Origin: Sialis fuliginosa
Taxonomy: Eukaryota > Arthropoda > Insecta > Megaloptera > Sialidae
Direction of reading: 5' to 3'
Length of the DNA stretch: 64,000 nt
Assembly (NCBI GenBank): GCA_961205875.1
Contig: OY540817.1
Span: 13,055,001 to 13,119,000 of the forward strand
Of the stretch, positions 1-13,170 are shown piece by piece. Under the pieces are notes generated by a model. The model was given only the letters and a program-made list of their open reading frames with translations, had not been told where the DNA came from and made no database searches. A program made the translations under genes and the position numbers. Every line of letters begins with the position of its first letter. Position 1 is the first letter of the stretch.

Positions 1-250
1 TCGGCCGACACCAGACGACAGTAGGCGCCGCGATTCTAATAGCAGACACACTTTTACACGTTGTTTTATTCTATTACCGTGTACGCGAGCAGCCCAATAG
101 TGTGTGTGAAATTGTTTCCGAGTTAGTTTTCGTTTTGTTTTTAAGAAAAATAAAAAATAATAAAACTATATCGTCCATTATATTTGTGTTCATTTTACGT
201 CGGTGTCTCTCGGAACGGAACCCCGGCGTAAAACGACGTTTACCTGTATA
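1..250. other. GC-richer left edge, possible 5' UTR or promoter of a gene outside the window
   Basis: The first 250 bases are visibly richer in CpG and GC than the AT-rich DNA that follows (ggcgccgcg near 25-33, gtacgcgagc near 81-90, cggaacggaaccccggcg near 213-230). They carry no ORF. Such a patch at the edge of a gene-free AT-rich block would fit a non-coding first exon followed by a long first intron, and 'gcgaggtaac' near 489-498 could act as a splice donor. None of this is proven: I see no TATA box with an initiator that I would defend, and the true exon could lie on either strand. Confidence 0.25.
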
Positions 251-1333
251 GTATTACTTTACGTATAATGAAATACTCTGTAGTAACGTTTGTGACAACT
301 TACTCGTATGATAAGTAGCCCTTATAACCTTATAAGACTCAAGGATTGACGTAGCAAAAATGACGATTCGATTTTTTAACATTTCGTTTTTCCTTCGTGA
401 AACGCCGCCGGGGTGTATACGCACCACCTGTAGCTACATTTACACTTAAGGATAAATTATAAAACACGAGTTTTTTATGTCAGTGCCTGCGAGGTAACAC
501 CCTAAGGCTCGACATTAATGTATTTGATTTTGCACTTTAGATAGATTCAATTTTTTTATAAAACAAAAAAAAAGTATCTTAAGAAAAGCCAAGCATATTT
601 AATATTTAAATAACATTGTCGCCAATATGCGAGGATGTCAGAAATATTTAAAAAGTTGGATCATTTATTTCTATCTTGCGAAAGTAGATATAAGAATACA
701 GTAAAAACTCGATTTAACAGACGAAATTTTACCGCTCTTATGTCTTGTATGTACAGTAGGTACATATGTACTTCCTTAAGCTGTATATAATTCGTAATTT
801 CTCTGTTTCGTACATATGTTGGTTGTATTGAACATTGCCAATTTCTTGTCATTATTGTAAGAGGATTATTTCATGCTTTTTTAAATAGTCGCAAAAATTG
901 TGTGTTTAATACTATTTATTTAAATTTTTTTAGAACAAATGAAACTTTAGAACCACTACGTCATCGAAATACAAATTTCTCTGAAATTTGTTTGAGGTTT
1001 AAAGCTATAGCTGAAATTCGTTTAGTGGGCGCGTGAAAATGTATTTAATTTATAATAATTATTCCCTTGTTAATAATTACTGTAGTTTGCTTTTATGAAT
1101 AAAAAAAATAAAATATTTTTTTTATGTGTTATTTTACAGACTGTATAGTTTGCTATAGACGTTATTTTACCAGCATTTTGGTTTACTGTATATTTCTATC
1201 TAACGGATAGCTCTCTCTAAATAATTAACGTTCTCAAAAAATATATTGTCTGCATATTGGAAACAATTCTTTTAGAGAGAATTTTTTTTTACATTAACAT
1301 ACCTATATATACCTATTATAAACAGACACTTAA
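251..1333. other. AT-rich DNA, nothing recognised
   Basis: Runs of A and T with only short chance reading frames (a 63-codon minus-strand frame at 661-852 has no recognisable domain). I see no paired terminal repeats. Confidence 0.6.
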
Positions 1334-1455
1334 TGAAAAATGTTTGTCTTGACGTGAAACGGAAAGATCAATTTAAAATTTTGAAATCGGAGAACAATTT
1401 TTTTGTCTCATTCTAAAACGATCACAAAGCTTTTCGTATCTTCGATATTGCGAGG
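1334..1455 (+). repeat. Five-copy dispersed repeat, copy 1 (most complete)
   Basis: Shares the blocks 'gacgtgaaacggaaagatca', 'gaaatcggagaacaa' and 'aaaacgatcacaaagctt', followed by 'cgtatcttcgatat', in the same order with copies at 12857-12915, 24457-24550, 62086-62183 and, inverted, 59630-59707. No terminal inverted repeat is evident and nothing is coded. The family is unidentified. At 59.7 kb a copy abuts Helitron-like sequence, so it may be an internal part of a larger non-autonomous element. Confidence 0.7.
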
Positions 1456-2627
1456 AAACAAAATTAGTGAAACAAAAAAATTATAGATATGTAGAGAAGA
1501 TTTTATTATATGGACATAACGGATACGTTAATTTCATTAAAAACAATGATATATACAGAAAATGTATATTTATTTGAGTTGGAATTTATTTCACCGTGGC
1601 TTTACAGAGAACATACATTTTAAAGGTCGAACTTCACTAATCCAACTCTTCAATTACAACGAACATATGTACAATATCCCACACAAACACGAGAAAGACA
1701 GAACCATTACACCTAACCTAACCATACCTACACAAGAGAGATATTGGATAACAACAGCGACAACAATAGTGTTTTGTTTCTGGTGTTTTACGTGAGCTAA
1801 TTTCCCCAAGCCTGTTCTTCGTAGATACTCGCGCTGTGTTTTTAAACCAGTAGGATTATTGAATATGTATGCATGATGTACTCAGGGGCTACTTTGATCT
1901 TTAGGTCACCGTTCGATGGAAATGAGGACAGTTTAATTAATTTTTGTTGATTATTTTTAACAATTACTTAAAGGACCATTCCACTGTGACGAGCATGAAA
2001 ATTGTTGATTTTTTTGTTTATTCAAATGACATATATTGTACATTAAAATATTTTCTAATGTTTTACCTTTATTTTTTATCTAATCTCACTGGAGAGTTCT
2101 ACTCAGTATTCGATGTAAATTAATAAAAAGGTAGCCATTTCAAAATTAAGGGTCAAATTGGACATTTTTTCGATACTTTTTCGTTCAAAAAAATGTGAAA
2201 TTTTTAAATAAAAAAAGCGTCCGTTAAGGAATCGCGTGAAGAATGATGTAGCAAAATTTGAGACGGATAACTTGAAAACTCTTCTTTGAAAACATTAAAC
2301 TCTTTGAATTCAATTTCAAAAATATGAAATGGTGTATAAACTTGAACCCTAAACAAACTGTTTAGAAACCACAAACAAAAATCATTGCTCCATCAACTTT
2401 GATCTTTTGACCAAAGTGAAACTATGTAGTTACGGAAAACGTTTAAACTAATCGTGCGTATCTATATTTAGATAAACAAGTAAAATAACCGCTGGTAGTA
2501 AACAAAACTGAATTAATTACTTTGTGCGACAAGCATTTTGTGGAAATTTCGGAATCTAACCACAAATGATGATACAGTTATTTTAATAGACCAGAGTTTT
2601 TTTTTTTAACTTTTGTAATCAGTTATT
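1456..2627. other. AT-rich DNA, nothing recognised
   Basis: No gene and no paired repeat. A 12-base run of the insect telomere-type motif ('cctaacctaacc', 1712-1723) occurs once and is too short to be a telomeric insertion. The 77-codon frame at 1562-1795 has no family signature. Confidence 0.55.
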
Positions 2628-2850
2628 TTTTAGGGTTGCGAAGAAACCCTATAATCTCACTTTGTCGTCACTCAAAGCTAAATATCTCGTAAATTAAATA
2701 AGATAGAAATTTTTACTAAATATGTAAAATAGAATTTTTTATTTTTATTTTTTATCTAGACATGTAGGGTGTCGAAATGTAGATCTCAGTTAGTAGAATG
2801 TGGCCATATTTTTTATTTTTTTTCTAACTCAAAAATGGCGCCTGTAGGGA
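2628..2850. repeat. Candidate interspersed repeat, unclassified
   Basis: Starts with a short palindrome ('agggttgcgaagaaaccct', about 2632-2650) and continues with 'aatctcactttgtcgtcact' and 'gaatgtggccatatttt'. The style resembles insect MITE ends, but I found no second copy or matching far end here, so the assignment is a guess from appearance. Confidence 0.25.
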
Positions 2851-3910
2851 ACAAAAAACAGTATTTTATTTTTCTATCAAAACTATGACAAATCGTATAT
2901 TAAAAAAAATTAATACATAAATTCTCAATTACACTGGATAAAAAGTTAAACTGAAAATAAACATTAAATGTCAGAATGGTAAGTAATAGGAGAAATTGTA
3001 GTAGTATAAGTTTGTTTTTTCTACTAAAAACATTTTATTAATTTTTCTTTAGAAATTCCATTACACATGGAAAGTTTCTTTATGATATATAGTTCTATAA
3101 CTAATACTTGAATTATAATCGATGAGAAATTACTCGTGGTCTGGTAGCTCAAGCAACAACTTGGAAAATTGAAACTACGTTCCCTTTAACTGCCACTAAA
3201 CAGATAATCGTTTTCTTCAAAGTACTAATAAACTTTGATGCAAGAAAACAAAAAGTCATATTTTATTTGTAAACGGAAAAGTAACTTTGTGGCATATATA
3301 CGTACAAACCGTTTCTTAAATTTATATTTCAATTTAAGAATTCATCTTTTATGTTGGTATATATTTTTATACTTTTTTCCGGTTACAATAAATAATTGAA
3401 AGTTTAGAAGTCAAACTGATAAACTCTTGTTTATAATTTGGACACCAAAAAATTTGATTACATTATTGGAATGTATAATTATTATCATATAAATGAATTA
3501 GTGGAATACTTTTCAGAAAAAGAAATAGGGTAAGTGGGGATAAATGGGTATATCGATAAATTGGATGGTATTTTTTAAATTCACAAAAACATGATACTAT
3601 CTTAACGTATAAACATAAATTTAATTCTTCACAAAGAGATGTTGTTTCTAGAAATTAACTTTACATGTAGTTTTTATATGAAAAAAATCTGTTCAAAATA
3701 AAACCAGTGAAAAAGATATATTTTGAAGTTTTACTTCATTTAACTGTATTGCAAAAGAGCGCGCTGGCGGTAAACTTTTTTCCGACTTGATTTACTATTA
3801 TCGTCACTGCTTATTCCTTATGTTACTTAACGTAAAAAATATATAAATATATCTCATATATCTATGAATTAAAAAAAAATCGTGGTTCTCGAGTGATAAG
3901 CGCACTAATG
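2851..3910. other. AT-rich DNA, nothing recognised
   Basis: About 1 kb with no ORF of note and no detectable paired repeat. Confidence 0.6.
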
Positions 3911-4432
3911 GCCGGTCTACACGAGGCTAGTTTTTTAAGCTAGGATAGCAAGCTAGTGCTAGTAACCTAGCAAGCTAGTAACTCTAGCCCCGTGTAAACT
4001 AAACTAACTTCGTTTTTAAATTAGCAAGCTAGTGAAGAAGCTAGTAAGCTAGCATCTCAAGCCAGGATAGATTAATAGGATGGGGTTCTATTTTTTAAGT
4101 TAGTAGCGCCCCCCATTTATTTACTATCCTGGCTTATGTGCTGGCTTTGTGTGGACGGCGAAGCTAGGACATGATCGACTAGAGTAGTGTGATGACGCGT
4201 TCTGTATTTTCTGAGACGCTGTCAAAAATGCCGAAACTAAGTAACGAAGTTATTTTAAAATTTGTACAGTTGTATTGTGAGGAAGAATGTGTGTGGAACG
4301 CCAGTATTTTATTTCTTGTGCAATGATACTGGCTCAAAATTTGAGCATCGTGTAAAACCGCTCTAGCTTGTGTCAATCCAGGATAGAAAGCCAGGATAGC
4401 GCCGGAAATACCTAGCTTGCTATCCTAGCTTA
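3911..4432 (+). mobile_element. PIF/Harbinger-like non-autonomous element with MADF-like remnant
   Basis: A perfect 21-bp inverted repeat (3936-3956 against 4412-4432, core 'taagctaggatagcaagc') brackets about 500 bp studded with 'aagctag', 'agctagta' and 'ccaggatag' words on both strands. The left side begins 'ggccggtctacacgagg' and an internal copy reads 'gtgtggacggcgaagctagg', so the terminal module is duplicated. At 4228 a plus-strand ATG opens about 32 codons (MPKLSNEVILKFVQLY then EEECVWNAS). These resemble the start of a MADF (Myb/SANT-like) domain such as PIF/Harbinger elements encode. A 3-bp target duplication was not clear because the right end is diverged, so the superfamily rests on the MADF resemblance. 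It is clearly a mobile repeat; the class is less sure. Confidence 0.65.
4228..4326 (+). pseudogene. Short MADF-like (Myb/SANT) remnant inside the Harbinger-like element
   Basis: ATG at 4228 opens about 32 codons before a stop. Residues 4-24 (LSNEVILKFVQLY...ECVWN) fit the first helix and the conserved 'cLWn' tryptophan region of MADF domains, DNA-binding modules of the Myb/SANT-like protein that accompanies PIF/Harbinger transposase. A whole MADF domain is about 85-90 residues, so less than half remains. No transposase DDE region is seen. It sits between the 21-bp inverted repeats, which supports a transposon rather than a host origin. The match is by eye. Confidence 0.5.
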
Positions 4433-4439
4433 TGGACAT

Positions 4440-5893
4440 AAAAAACAGATATAGAGACGTTGCGTTTTATAATATGTAAAGATAAGGAAAAATACGTTAT
4501 ATAATAGTTAACTACCACTTGTGCATGATGATAATATAGTTTCATAATATTATGGTTATACTGTTGTGAAGATACGTACTTACCTACTACAAACTCCATA
4601 TCATAATAAGCTCTTGAGAATTGGCAATGGTATACAGAGTCGATCTAAATGGAATTATCTTCAGAATCAATATTTCAGAAAATATATACAAACACCCATT
4701 TACTTACCGTAAACAATTTATCTCGTAAAATTAAAAACAAATTAATTTTTTTTCAAAATGGATGTTGCTTGGGAATTTTATAGCAAACAACTTTTATTTG
4801 AAACATTTTTTTGTATAATACTTATTTAGGCCACTATTTAGTAAAAATCAGAAAATCTAAATAATTTTGCAATTGAACCATGACGCGGAAAACCAAAATC
4901 GGAGCAAACTTAGGGTGTTATTCTACATCATATTTATAACAAATCCTGCGAGTAACAAAACTGTAGTAAAAAACCTATTTTATACTCCATAGCCTGGACT
5001 AGTGATTGTATATAAATTAAAAAAATGTAGTTATTCTTAACTTAATCGTCATTGCTTGATAGGCATGACTTATTGTTAGTCGCTTTACAAATGTATGTAA
5101 TGAAAAAGATATTTAGATATTATATTTTCTTTTTGAGAAAATGGTTACCAAGAAGAACAAGTGGTTCGCAAATTATAGACTAATTTATGGCATTTAAAAT
5201 ATGTTGTTTGTATTTAATCTATAAATCATTCGTCTGTATTTCTTATTGCTATTGATATTTCAGAGACCGAATTTTCATATCGAAGTAAAAAGCACCGTAA
5301 CATAAATATATAAATATGCGTTTATAAGGTTGACACACTTGTTGAACATCGCTGTATCGGTACAAACGCACTTACATTACTCGGTTCTATATTTAGCTAC
5401 ACTCGTGAATATTGAATAGAAAATCTGTTACTTGGATATTCATATTGAGACTATTAGAATGTACTTTTGCCCTCGCTTCAATGAATCTATTCCTGTTTAT
5501 ATAATAATAATAGATATGTACATACTTAATAAACATATATTATAATACATATTTCATGGATTTATATAAATGTTAGCTTTATACACATTATGTATGCATA
5601 CATTATTATCATACAAGCTCTCCTATTAAAGATTCAAACAATTATTTCGAAAACGATTAAATTTAGAAAACTGCACTTTTCATGTTTTTATGCTCTACTT
5701 TAAATGACATTGATTATTATTTATGAACGTTTTGTAGAGTTCAATTAGTTCTACATAAAATTCTAACTTTAATATTTATGTTGCTGCAAACACGGATGTT
5801 TTTTGGTATAAAATGCAGTCAACGCTATGCATAAAGTCTATTTTCAACCTGCATTATTTCAGTAACGATATTAACTACATAATATCGGGTTTT
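4440..5893. other. AT-rich DNA, nothing recognised
   Basis: About 1.45 kb of AT-rich sequence with simple TA-rich stretches (5500-5620). No repeat partner was found within the window and no coding signal is present. Confidence 0.6.
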
Positions 5894-6227
5894 AACCGAC
5901 TTCAAAAAAGGAAAAAGGTTCTCAATTCGTCTGTGTATATTTTTTATGTATGTTCGGGCATAATTCCGATAAACATACACCGATTTGGATGATTTTTTTG
6001 AAAGAATACACTCCCGATTTAACTTCCATATATATTTTTTTCAAAATCTGAAAAAACTGACTTAAAAAAAACCTAAAAACACTGAAAAGTATAAGTATCT
6101 ATTATAATTATTAAAAACAATTTTTGAAGTCGGTGCGAAGCCAATAAAAAAACTTTTTAATAAAGAAAATTCGTTTTTAATTATTATGTCAACTTTTCAG
6201 TGTTTTTAGTTTTTTTTTAAGTCGGTT
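5894..6227 (+). repeat. Lepidopteran-type interspersed repeat with 'aaccgactt...aagtcggtt' ends
   Basis: Opens with 'aaccgacttcaaaaaagga', runs through 'aggttctcaattcgtctgtg', 'cgatttggatgatttttttg' and 'ttgaagtcggtgcgaagcc', and closes with 'ttttttttaagtcggtt', the inverse of its start. I recognise the opening as a motif very common in moth and butterfly genomes. Related pieces lie at 46474-46661 and 58031-58063. Non-coding. The inverted ends suggest a MITE, but the internal second 'gaagtcggt' may mean a composite or rearranged copy. The transposon superfamily is not known to me. Confidence 0.65.
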
Positions 6228-7487
6228 TTTTTTTTTTCTTAAAAAGTTTTTTTTAGATTTAAATAGTACATTTATCATGGATCATTTAATGTGCAAAACA
6301 AATACAAAACAGATGTTTATACATCACAGTGCGAGAGATATAAGATAAGGTATCTACGATTTAGTTAGTATTACCCCATTTAGACCTGAAACTATTTTTT
6401 CATATTTTTATATTATTTCGTATTTTAATGTTATTTAGTGGATACTTAAGACTATTTGTTTATATCTGCTGTACCCTATGTGACATGTGGTACGGTAGCT
6501 TTAAATGGCTTAATAAAGATTTTGTTACTTTTTAATTTATTTTGCATAGTAAATCCATAGCAATGTAAGCTGCACTTATTACAGTTAAATGATTTATTTA
6601 TACAAACATTTTGTTTTTGTTTCGCGTATCAAGAACTGTCAATTATTTTGAAAATATTATTTTAGACTAACAAATTGTTGTCAAAAAAATGGTTAGAGTT
6701 AAACAATAGAACCTAGATACTTGCAACAAAATAAAAATTTGCTATAATAACAACGATTTTGCATAAACTTGCATGTCCTTCTGAAATCAAAATAATTATA
6801 GTCGATTATTTATTTAAATACTTAAGTTTAAAGTTAAACAATTTAAAATGTTTATACTCGGAACCGGCGAATCTCCCAAAATATATATTTTTTTAGAAAT
6901 ACTTATTTGATAGAAATATAGTGACAAAATATCGTCCAAAGTGGGAGAAGGACGAAGGTAATTTAAAAATATGATGTTCTAAGAATTTTTTATTTTTAAA
7001 GAAGAATAATAAAAACGATATAATTAAAATCAATTGCAATCATTAACTCATAACAGTTTAATAACTAATCGAAGTTTTCCTACAGATCCTTCTTTACATA
7101 ATGTTTCACAAAGCAATTGAAAATATAAATTGACTTATATAATTCAATATAAAACAGATGATTTTCTATTGAAATGAAAAGGTCATACTTTATATTTAAT
7201 AATTCATTGCTTTGAAATTTAACATTGAATTTTATTGGCACATTATAAATGTGTAAAAGATGTTTACTGAATCAGTTTATTTGAGTTCATATAAAAAAAG
7301 ATTATGCCATTTATAAAATCAAAGTTAAAAATAACCATTTTATATGTTTTTATTTATATATACTCGTATATATGACGTTTTTGACCAATTTTGTTAATTT
7401 GTTTGATGTCTCTAATATTAAAATGTTAATTATTCTTTCTGTTTACTAAACACGACGATAAAAAAATTAATAAGTATAATAGTATAT
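6228..7487. other. AT-rich DNA, nothing recognised
   Basis: No gene, no paired repeat, only short chance frames. TA-rich around 7350-7375. Confidence 0.6.
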
Positions 7488-7517
7488 AAGGTACTGGCAC
7501 CAGTCTTGGATATTATA
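7488..7517 (-). repeat. Six-copy 'taaggtactggcaccag' MITE family, solo end
   Basis: Thirty bases match the inverse of the right end of the copies at 21823-22144 and 38016-38590 ('taaggtactggcaccag' then 'tcttggatat'). Sequence further in does not match, so only the tip is left, or this is a different member that shares just the terminal repeat. Confidence 0.6.
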
Positions 7518-8667
7518 TTAAAATTCAATTTACAATAATCACTGAAAAATAAAGATTTTTATTTTATTTTTACCATAAATACAGAACTTTCAATATTTAC
7601 CCTTTTATCTAAAAATATTTGATCCCTTAATTATTTTGATGAGTGTATTATAATTATAAGCATAATAAAATCATAAAATAATGTAATTATGCTATTTAAG
7701 CAGTTAGTTAAATGTACTATACCTACATTAATTTTATATTTAATGATCTATTTATTCTACAAAAATAAAATATGGGAAAAATAACCGGTTCTTTCAGAGT
7801 AGGTATTGGCAACCCTGATATCGATATTGAATTCAATGGATTTCGGAAGAAAATTTGTATTCACAGTTATTCAATTTTTGTACGTCAATATTTAGAGCAT
7901 TTCACGAGACAGCACTTTATTCATATTTGTAAAACAGAATTCATTTTATCTTATTTTTAATACTTTTATAAACTTCAACAGGCAAAACAACCACGGAGAA
8001 GGAGAAGAAATAACAATATGTGAATTTTGTATTATTCATAACTGTTTTTATATTTTAAGTGCTTTTGTGACTGCAACCTAAATTAAAAACTCCATAAGCC
8101 AACAGCTTTGACAATAAAGATTTTTATTAGTTTACACATATTTTTAAATGTATTGATAACTAAAAAAATAATTTTTTAATTAAATATACATAAAATAAAA
8201 AGTTAATCATGTAATATTGTTCAAGCTGAAAAACTTATATCTAGAAACACAGAGTTAGCTAAAACTACAATAAAAATCGTAAAAATATATTTTAGTATAG
8301 TTACATAATCAACGTCTGCTTACTTCGCAATAAAATAAAAAAACGAAACATTATTTTTTCAACGGAAACAATCTTGTAAACATTGCTTGAAAGAGTTCGG
8401 AAATAATTATTGACATATTTCTTATAGATACAAACAACGTTTTATTTTTACTTGAAACTTTTGAAGGAGATTGCGTGTATTTCAAGCGCGCCGATATAAT
8501 TAACCATGTGTATTTGTGTATACAGGTGGAAAAAAAAACACTCTTGCACGATTAAACAAACAGAATACTAATTAATATCTCACCTTTTATATTCAATTGT
8601 GGTCAAGTAAGAGGTAAGCTTTGTTGAAATTTCAAAGCAGTAAATATAATTAATTTTTCTTTTTAAC
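7518..8667. other. AT-rich DNA, nothing recognised
   Basis: About 1.1 kb without recognisable genes or repeats. A 62-codon frame at 7772-7960 lacks any family signature. Confidence 0.55.
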
Positions 8668-8675
8668 CCTTAACC

Positions 8676-9451
<776 letters not shown>

Positions 9452-9459
9452 CTCTAACC

Positions 9460-11365
9460 GGTATCTGCTTCGTTTATAGTTTATACATTCTGTATTTTCT
9501 AAAGAAACTGGTTCTGAAACATATTACTCCATCCAATACTCCCTCTATTGGACTCTAACCCCCGCACAATCTGCAGCTTTTTCGTAAAATTATGCGCAAT
9601 TAAGCAAATTTTTCTATTTACATATACATACATCAACTAATTTTTTAGTATGCTTTTTTCTTTATTTTTTTTGTTAACGATTTAATAAAGAAGAATAGAT
9701 GTTTAAATTATGTAAATAAAGCGATTTTTAAAATTATTTGTCAGAATATTTTTTTCTGTTTGTGCACCAAAAGTTCACGTTACCGGTTAAAGGTTAAAAC
9801 AACAGAGACTGTTTTCAAAAACAGAAACTAAAACAGCAGAAAAACATGTTGTAAGTACTACATGTATAAAACAAATATAAAACTCTGTTTCTATAAGACC
9901 GAAAAAACAATAAATATCAAAATCTGTACCATTTTACCTATCAGCATTATACAATATAAATATACCCATTTTTCTAATTTTTCTCACTATAACTTGTGGT
10001 AACCCATTTGCCTCTAGAAAAGCTCCAAAAACTTAAATATAATTATCGAAGCCTATTTAAATTTTTTATGACAAATAATTTCCTAGTTTTAAGCTTTCAA
10101 AATCCCAATTGACCCTTTATTTTTGATATACTATTTGACAATAAGTTTATTTTTGTATTGATTTTATATGAAAACTTTATAACTAAAATATTGTCGCAAT
10201 TACTAGGACCGGCTTCTGCCTATAAGAAAACATTTTATTTTAAAATTGAATAAATCCCATGTACCCTTACCATCTTATCCTTTGTATTCCGACCTCCTTT
10301 TTTGTGAAAACTTGATAAGATCAGCCCATCAGAAACCTCCTAAGAAGTCCTGTGTTTCTTCGACTAATGGATTTTATCTTTTTCAAAACTTTTTAATAAA
10401 AATATTTGAGTCATTCAGAAATAAAAATGATTAAGCAGCTATATTGAAGATTTATGAATGGGATATTTAAAAATAATCAATTTATTGGAAAATAAATCAA
10501 AAATTACATGTTTTTTTGGGGACTTAATTTTGGCATTTGAGTCCTAGGTTTATTACAAGAAAAAAGATAACATCGGCTTATCCTTCCTGTATATAAACAG
10601 TCTCATTTTCTCCACATGTGTCAAGTCAGAATCTCTCGTAAAGCAACCTAATGGTGTTAGGGCCAGATTTATTGTAACGTCCAGTTTATATTGACCGAAA
10701 TCGTGTATAAAAATACATAGGTATTTATAAAAAAATTCCATTTATATAAATAATCCAGACTTCAATATCTGCTTGTTTAGTTATTGAATGTTTATTATTA
10801 CGACACGAATGCAAGTTTTATAAATGTGAAGATTGAATTATTGGATTCTATTCAGACAAAATGATACAGTATAAAAGTCAGTTTGTCTGCATTCTATCCA
10901 AAAGCCAAAGGAACAACTTGAATTCAACTTATTTATGACGCAAGTATGTATATTTTTAGAAAACAAATAAATATGTTTATAAATAAAATAGGATTGTATA
11001 AATTATTATTTGTTTAACACCATTTTTCGATGAACACAACATATTTTGTTTTCTACTCATTGTTGATGAGGTGTCATGATTATACATAGCCTCTGTTACT
11101 TCCGGTATCCCAAGATACATACATAGTTATAAATTAGATACAGATATAAGAATATAAAAATAAAATAAATGATTGATAGCCCAAAAATAATTAATTCATT
11201 CATTACATACATAATTATATTAAATAGTACCGAAATCAGAAAAATGAGCACTTATGGAACCAACATTGTGTCTGTCACAGTTCAACCGTGTTATCTATAA
11301 AGTTAAGATTTGGTATAGTTGTAGTAAATGGTGGACCAAATAAACCTTTGTAATAAAAAAAAATT
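9460..11365. other. AT-rich DNA with one faint repeat fragment
   Basis: About 1.9 kb. The only recognisable piece is about 9985-10035 ('acttgtggtaacccattt', then 'gctccaaaaactt'), which resembles the inverse of the four-copy repeat at 11366-11430. Two 62-codon frames (10246-10434 plus, 10553-10741 minus) show no domain. Confidence 0.5.
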
Positions 11366-11430
11366 TGGGTACTTCTTAATGAGGGGAAACATGTTACTAG
11401 TTTTTTATTCAATCCTGGCGAGGTAACAAA
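11366..11430 (+). repeat. Four-copy 'attcaatcc' repeat, copy with hairpin neighbour
   Basis: 'gaggggaaacatgttactag' followed by 'ttttttattcaatcc' matches the inverse of 30825-30895. Weaker relatives are at 49412-49450 and 9985-10035. Just downstream, 11424-11450 holds a perfect hairpin ('aacaaatga' / 'tcatttgtt'). The family is unknown to me. Confidence 0.45.
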
Positions 11431-11579
11431 TGAATGCTCATTTGTTATCCCTTTTTTGAATCGCCTGCATATAGATCATAAGAAAATTATCAAATTATCA
11501 GTCATATGTTTTTTAATACGTTCTTAACTTTGCTAAAATTAAATTAAATTAACATAATAAAATACATTGAAAAACTATA

Positions 11580-11630
11580 CGGTACGAAATACTAGGACGC
11601 GAGGTTCGACTCGCACTTGACACTTGTTTT
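11580..11630 (-). repeat. Lepidopteran 'gtgcgagtcg' repeat fragment
   Basis: The inverse strand reads 'gtgtcaagtgcgagtcgaac', then 'ctcgcgtcctag' and 'cgtaccg', matching plus-strand pieces at 39101-39150 and, more diverged, 32645-32697. I know this motif as a frequent component of lepidopteran interspersed repeats. Only about 50 bp remain. Confidence 0.6.
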
Positions 11631-12856
11631 ATTTCAATTTATCTTTTAAGCAATATGAAGCCTATCATAATCTCATGTAGGTGAGTTCAAAGTTAATATC
11701 CTATCTAAAAATAAATAAAAATTTCGAATGAGAAATGTGAAGCGAAGAAACAGTTGTTAATTGCATATTGTTGGGAAAATCCGTTAAAATAACTCAATCA
11801 GTGCGAGCACAAATTCAAACAAAGGGAGGATTACAGAGCACAAAGAGGAATTGGTAAATTAAAACACCGTGATCTCAGATGTAATAACAATAATATTCAT
11901 GAGGATTCCTCGCTATTCATTAACTGCTTTTTTTAATTTTATTTATTCTGCGCATTTATTATTTTTATTTTTATTATATTTTCATTAATTTATGATCACA
12001 GTTATGTTTTTGACAACCATAAGTTAAAATAAAATATAAATTTGTAGCGTCTAACAGTAAAAATGATTTTATTGTATTGTACCTACATCGAGACAAGATT
12101 TTGCTCGGTCTCAGAAACAGAGATCGAAACGAGATTGACTTAAATTCATACGAAGCAAGGCTGAGACAATACAAAATCAACGTTATTTAAGCCTCAATTT
12201 AAAGGTATAAGTATAAGGGCTTATAAATTAATTAATTGAATAGAATTTTTATATTTATAAATATGCTTGTATTAAAGGTAAAAAATAAGGGAACAGTTTA
12301 ACTGAATTATTGTGCATTTTTTAGTAAAAATATTAATTAAAATTAATTTGTACTGTAAACTGTAAAAATAATAAACCGATTGTCTTTAAATTTAACTGAA
12401 CAATGAGAAAGAAAATTTTGCATATATTCATATTTCAATTGTTTAGTTGAACGTTCTATAAACTCAATTTATGTGTAATTTATTTCATTTTAGTCTTTTA
12501 TTTTCTTGAAAGAAAGAAGCGTATCGACGGCCTGATGTAATATTAGTAGTAATCTATAGGGACTTATTTTTGAACAACATGTTTCTTTATGTCACTCTGA
12601 AAGGCATTATCTTAATATGCAGTAATAAGTATTTATAAAATGTATTATTTATTTGAAAGTAAAGTACCTAATTATTATGAATATTATATATTTTTAAAGG
12701 AATTTTATTTTCTAAATGTCTGAATTAAATAAATTGCCTGTAATATGTATAGTGTAATTATACAGTTTACACAAAAATATGCTTTTTTGCTAAAAAGAAA
12801 ATATGTTCCAAGACGAAAAACATCTGCCAAGTAAATGCTCAGTGCTTCCTCGTTCT
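11631..12856. other. AT-rich DNA, nothing recognised
   Basis: No gene. The 68-codon minus frame at 11974-12180 is unrecognised. No repeat partner was seen. Confidence 0.55.
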
Positions 12857-12915
12857 AAATTTTGTTGTCTCATTTTAAAACGATCACAAAGCTTCTCGTA
12901 TCTTCGATACTGCCA
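12857..12915 (+). repeat. Five-copy dispersed repeat, copy 2 (partial)
   Basis: Only the right half is present: 'tgtctcattttaaaacgatc' followed by 'acaaagcttctcgtatcttc', near-identical to 1408-1455. The sequence to its left does not match the family. Confidence 0.7.
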
Positions 12916-13094
12916 GAACAAAAGCTAAGGTAACGCTATCTACGATGTGTCAAATCGTTCTCGAGATCTTAGAGCACTAATGATAATGTTTACATACACT
13001 AGTCACCACTGCTTTTAAATTACTGATTTCTACATAACGCACATACGTCAATGTCGTTCATAGAAAATATAAACACTACCATGTATTAAAATTG

Positions 13095-13170
13095 TTAGTG
13101 GGCTGTCATTTATATTTATTACCACGCAGATAACGTTAGCTTAGCTTTCGCTCGAGAGAAAATTCTTTAT
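13095..13170 (-). repeat. Three-copy 'aacgctatctgc' repeat, inverted copy
   Basis: The inverse reads 'ttctctcgagcgaaagctaa', then 'gctaacgttatctgcgtgg' and 'atgacagcccactaac', matching 39211-39285 and the ends of 62821-62969. Non-coding and too short to classify. Confidence 0.6.

Noticed and set aside
1712-1723. Interstitial insect telomere repeat 'cctaacctaacc'
   Set aside because: Barely two and a half units; no longer array nearby.
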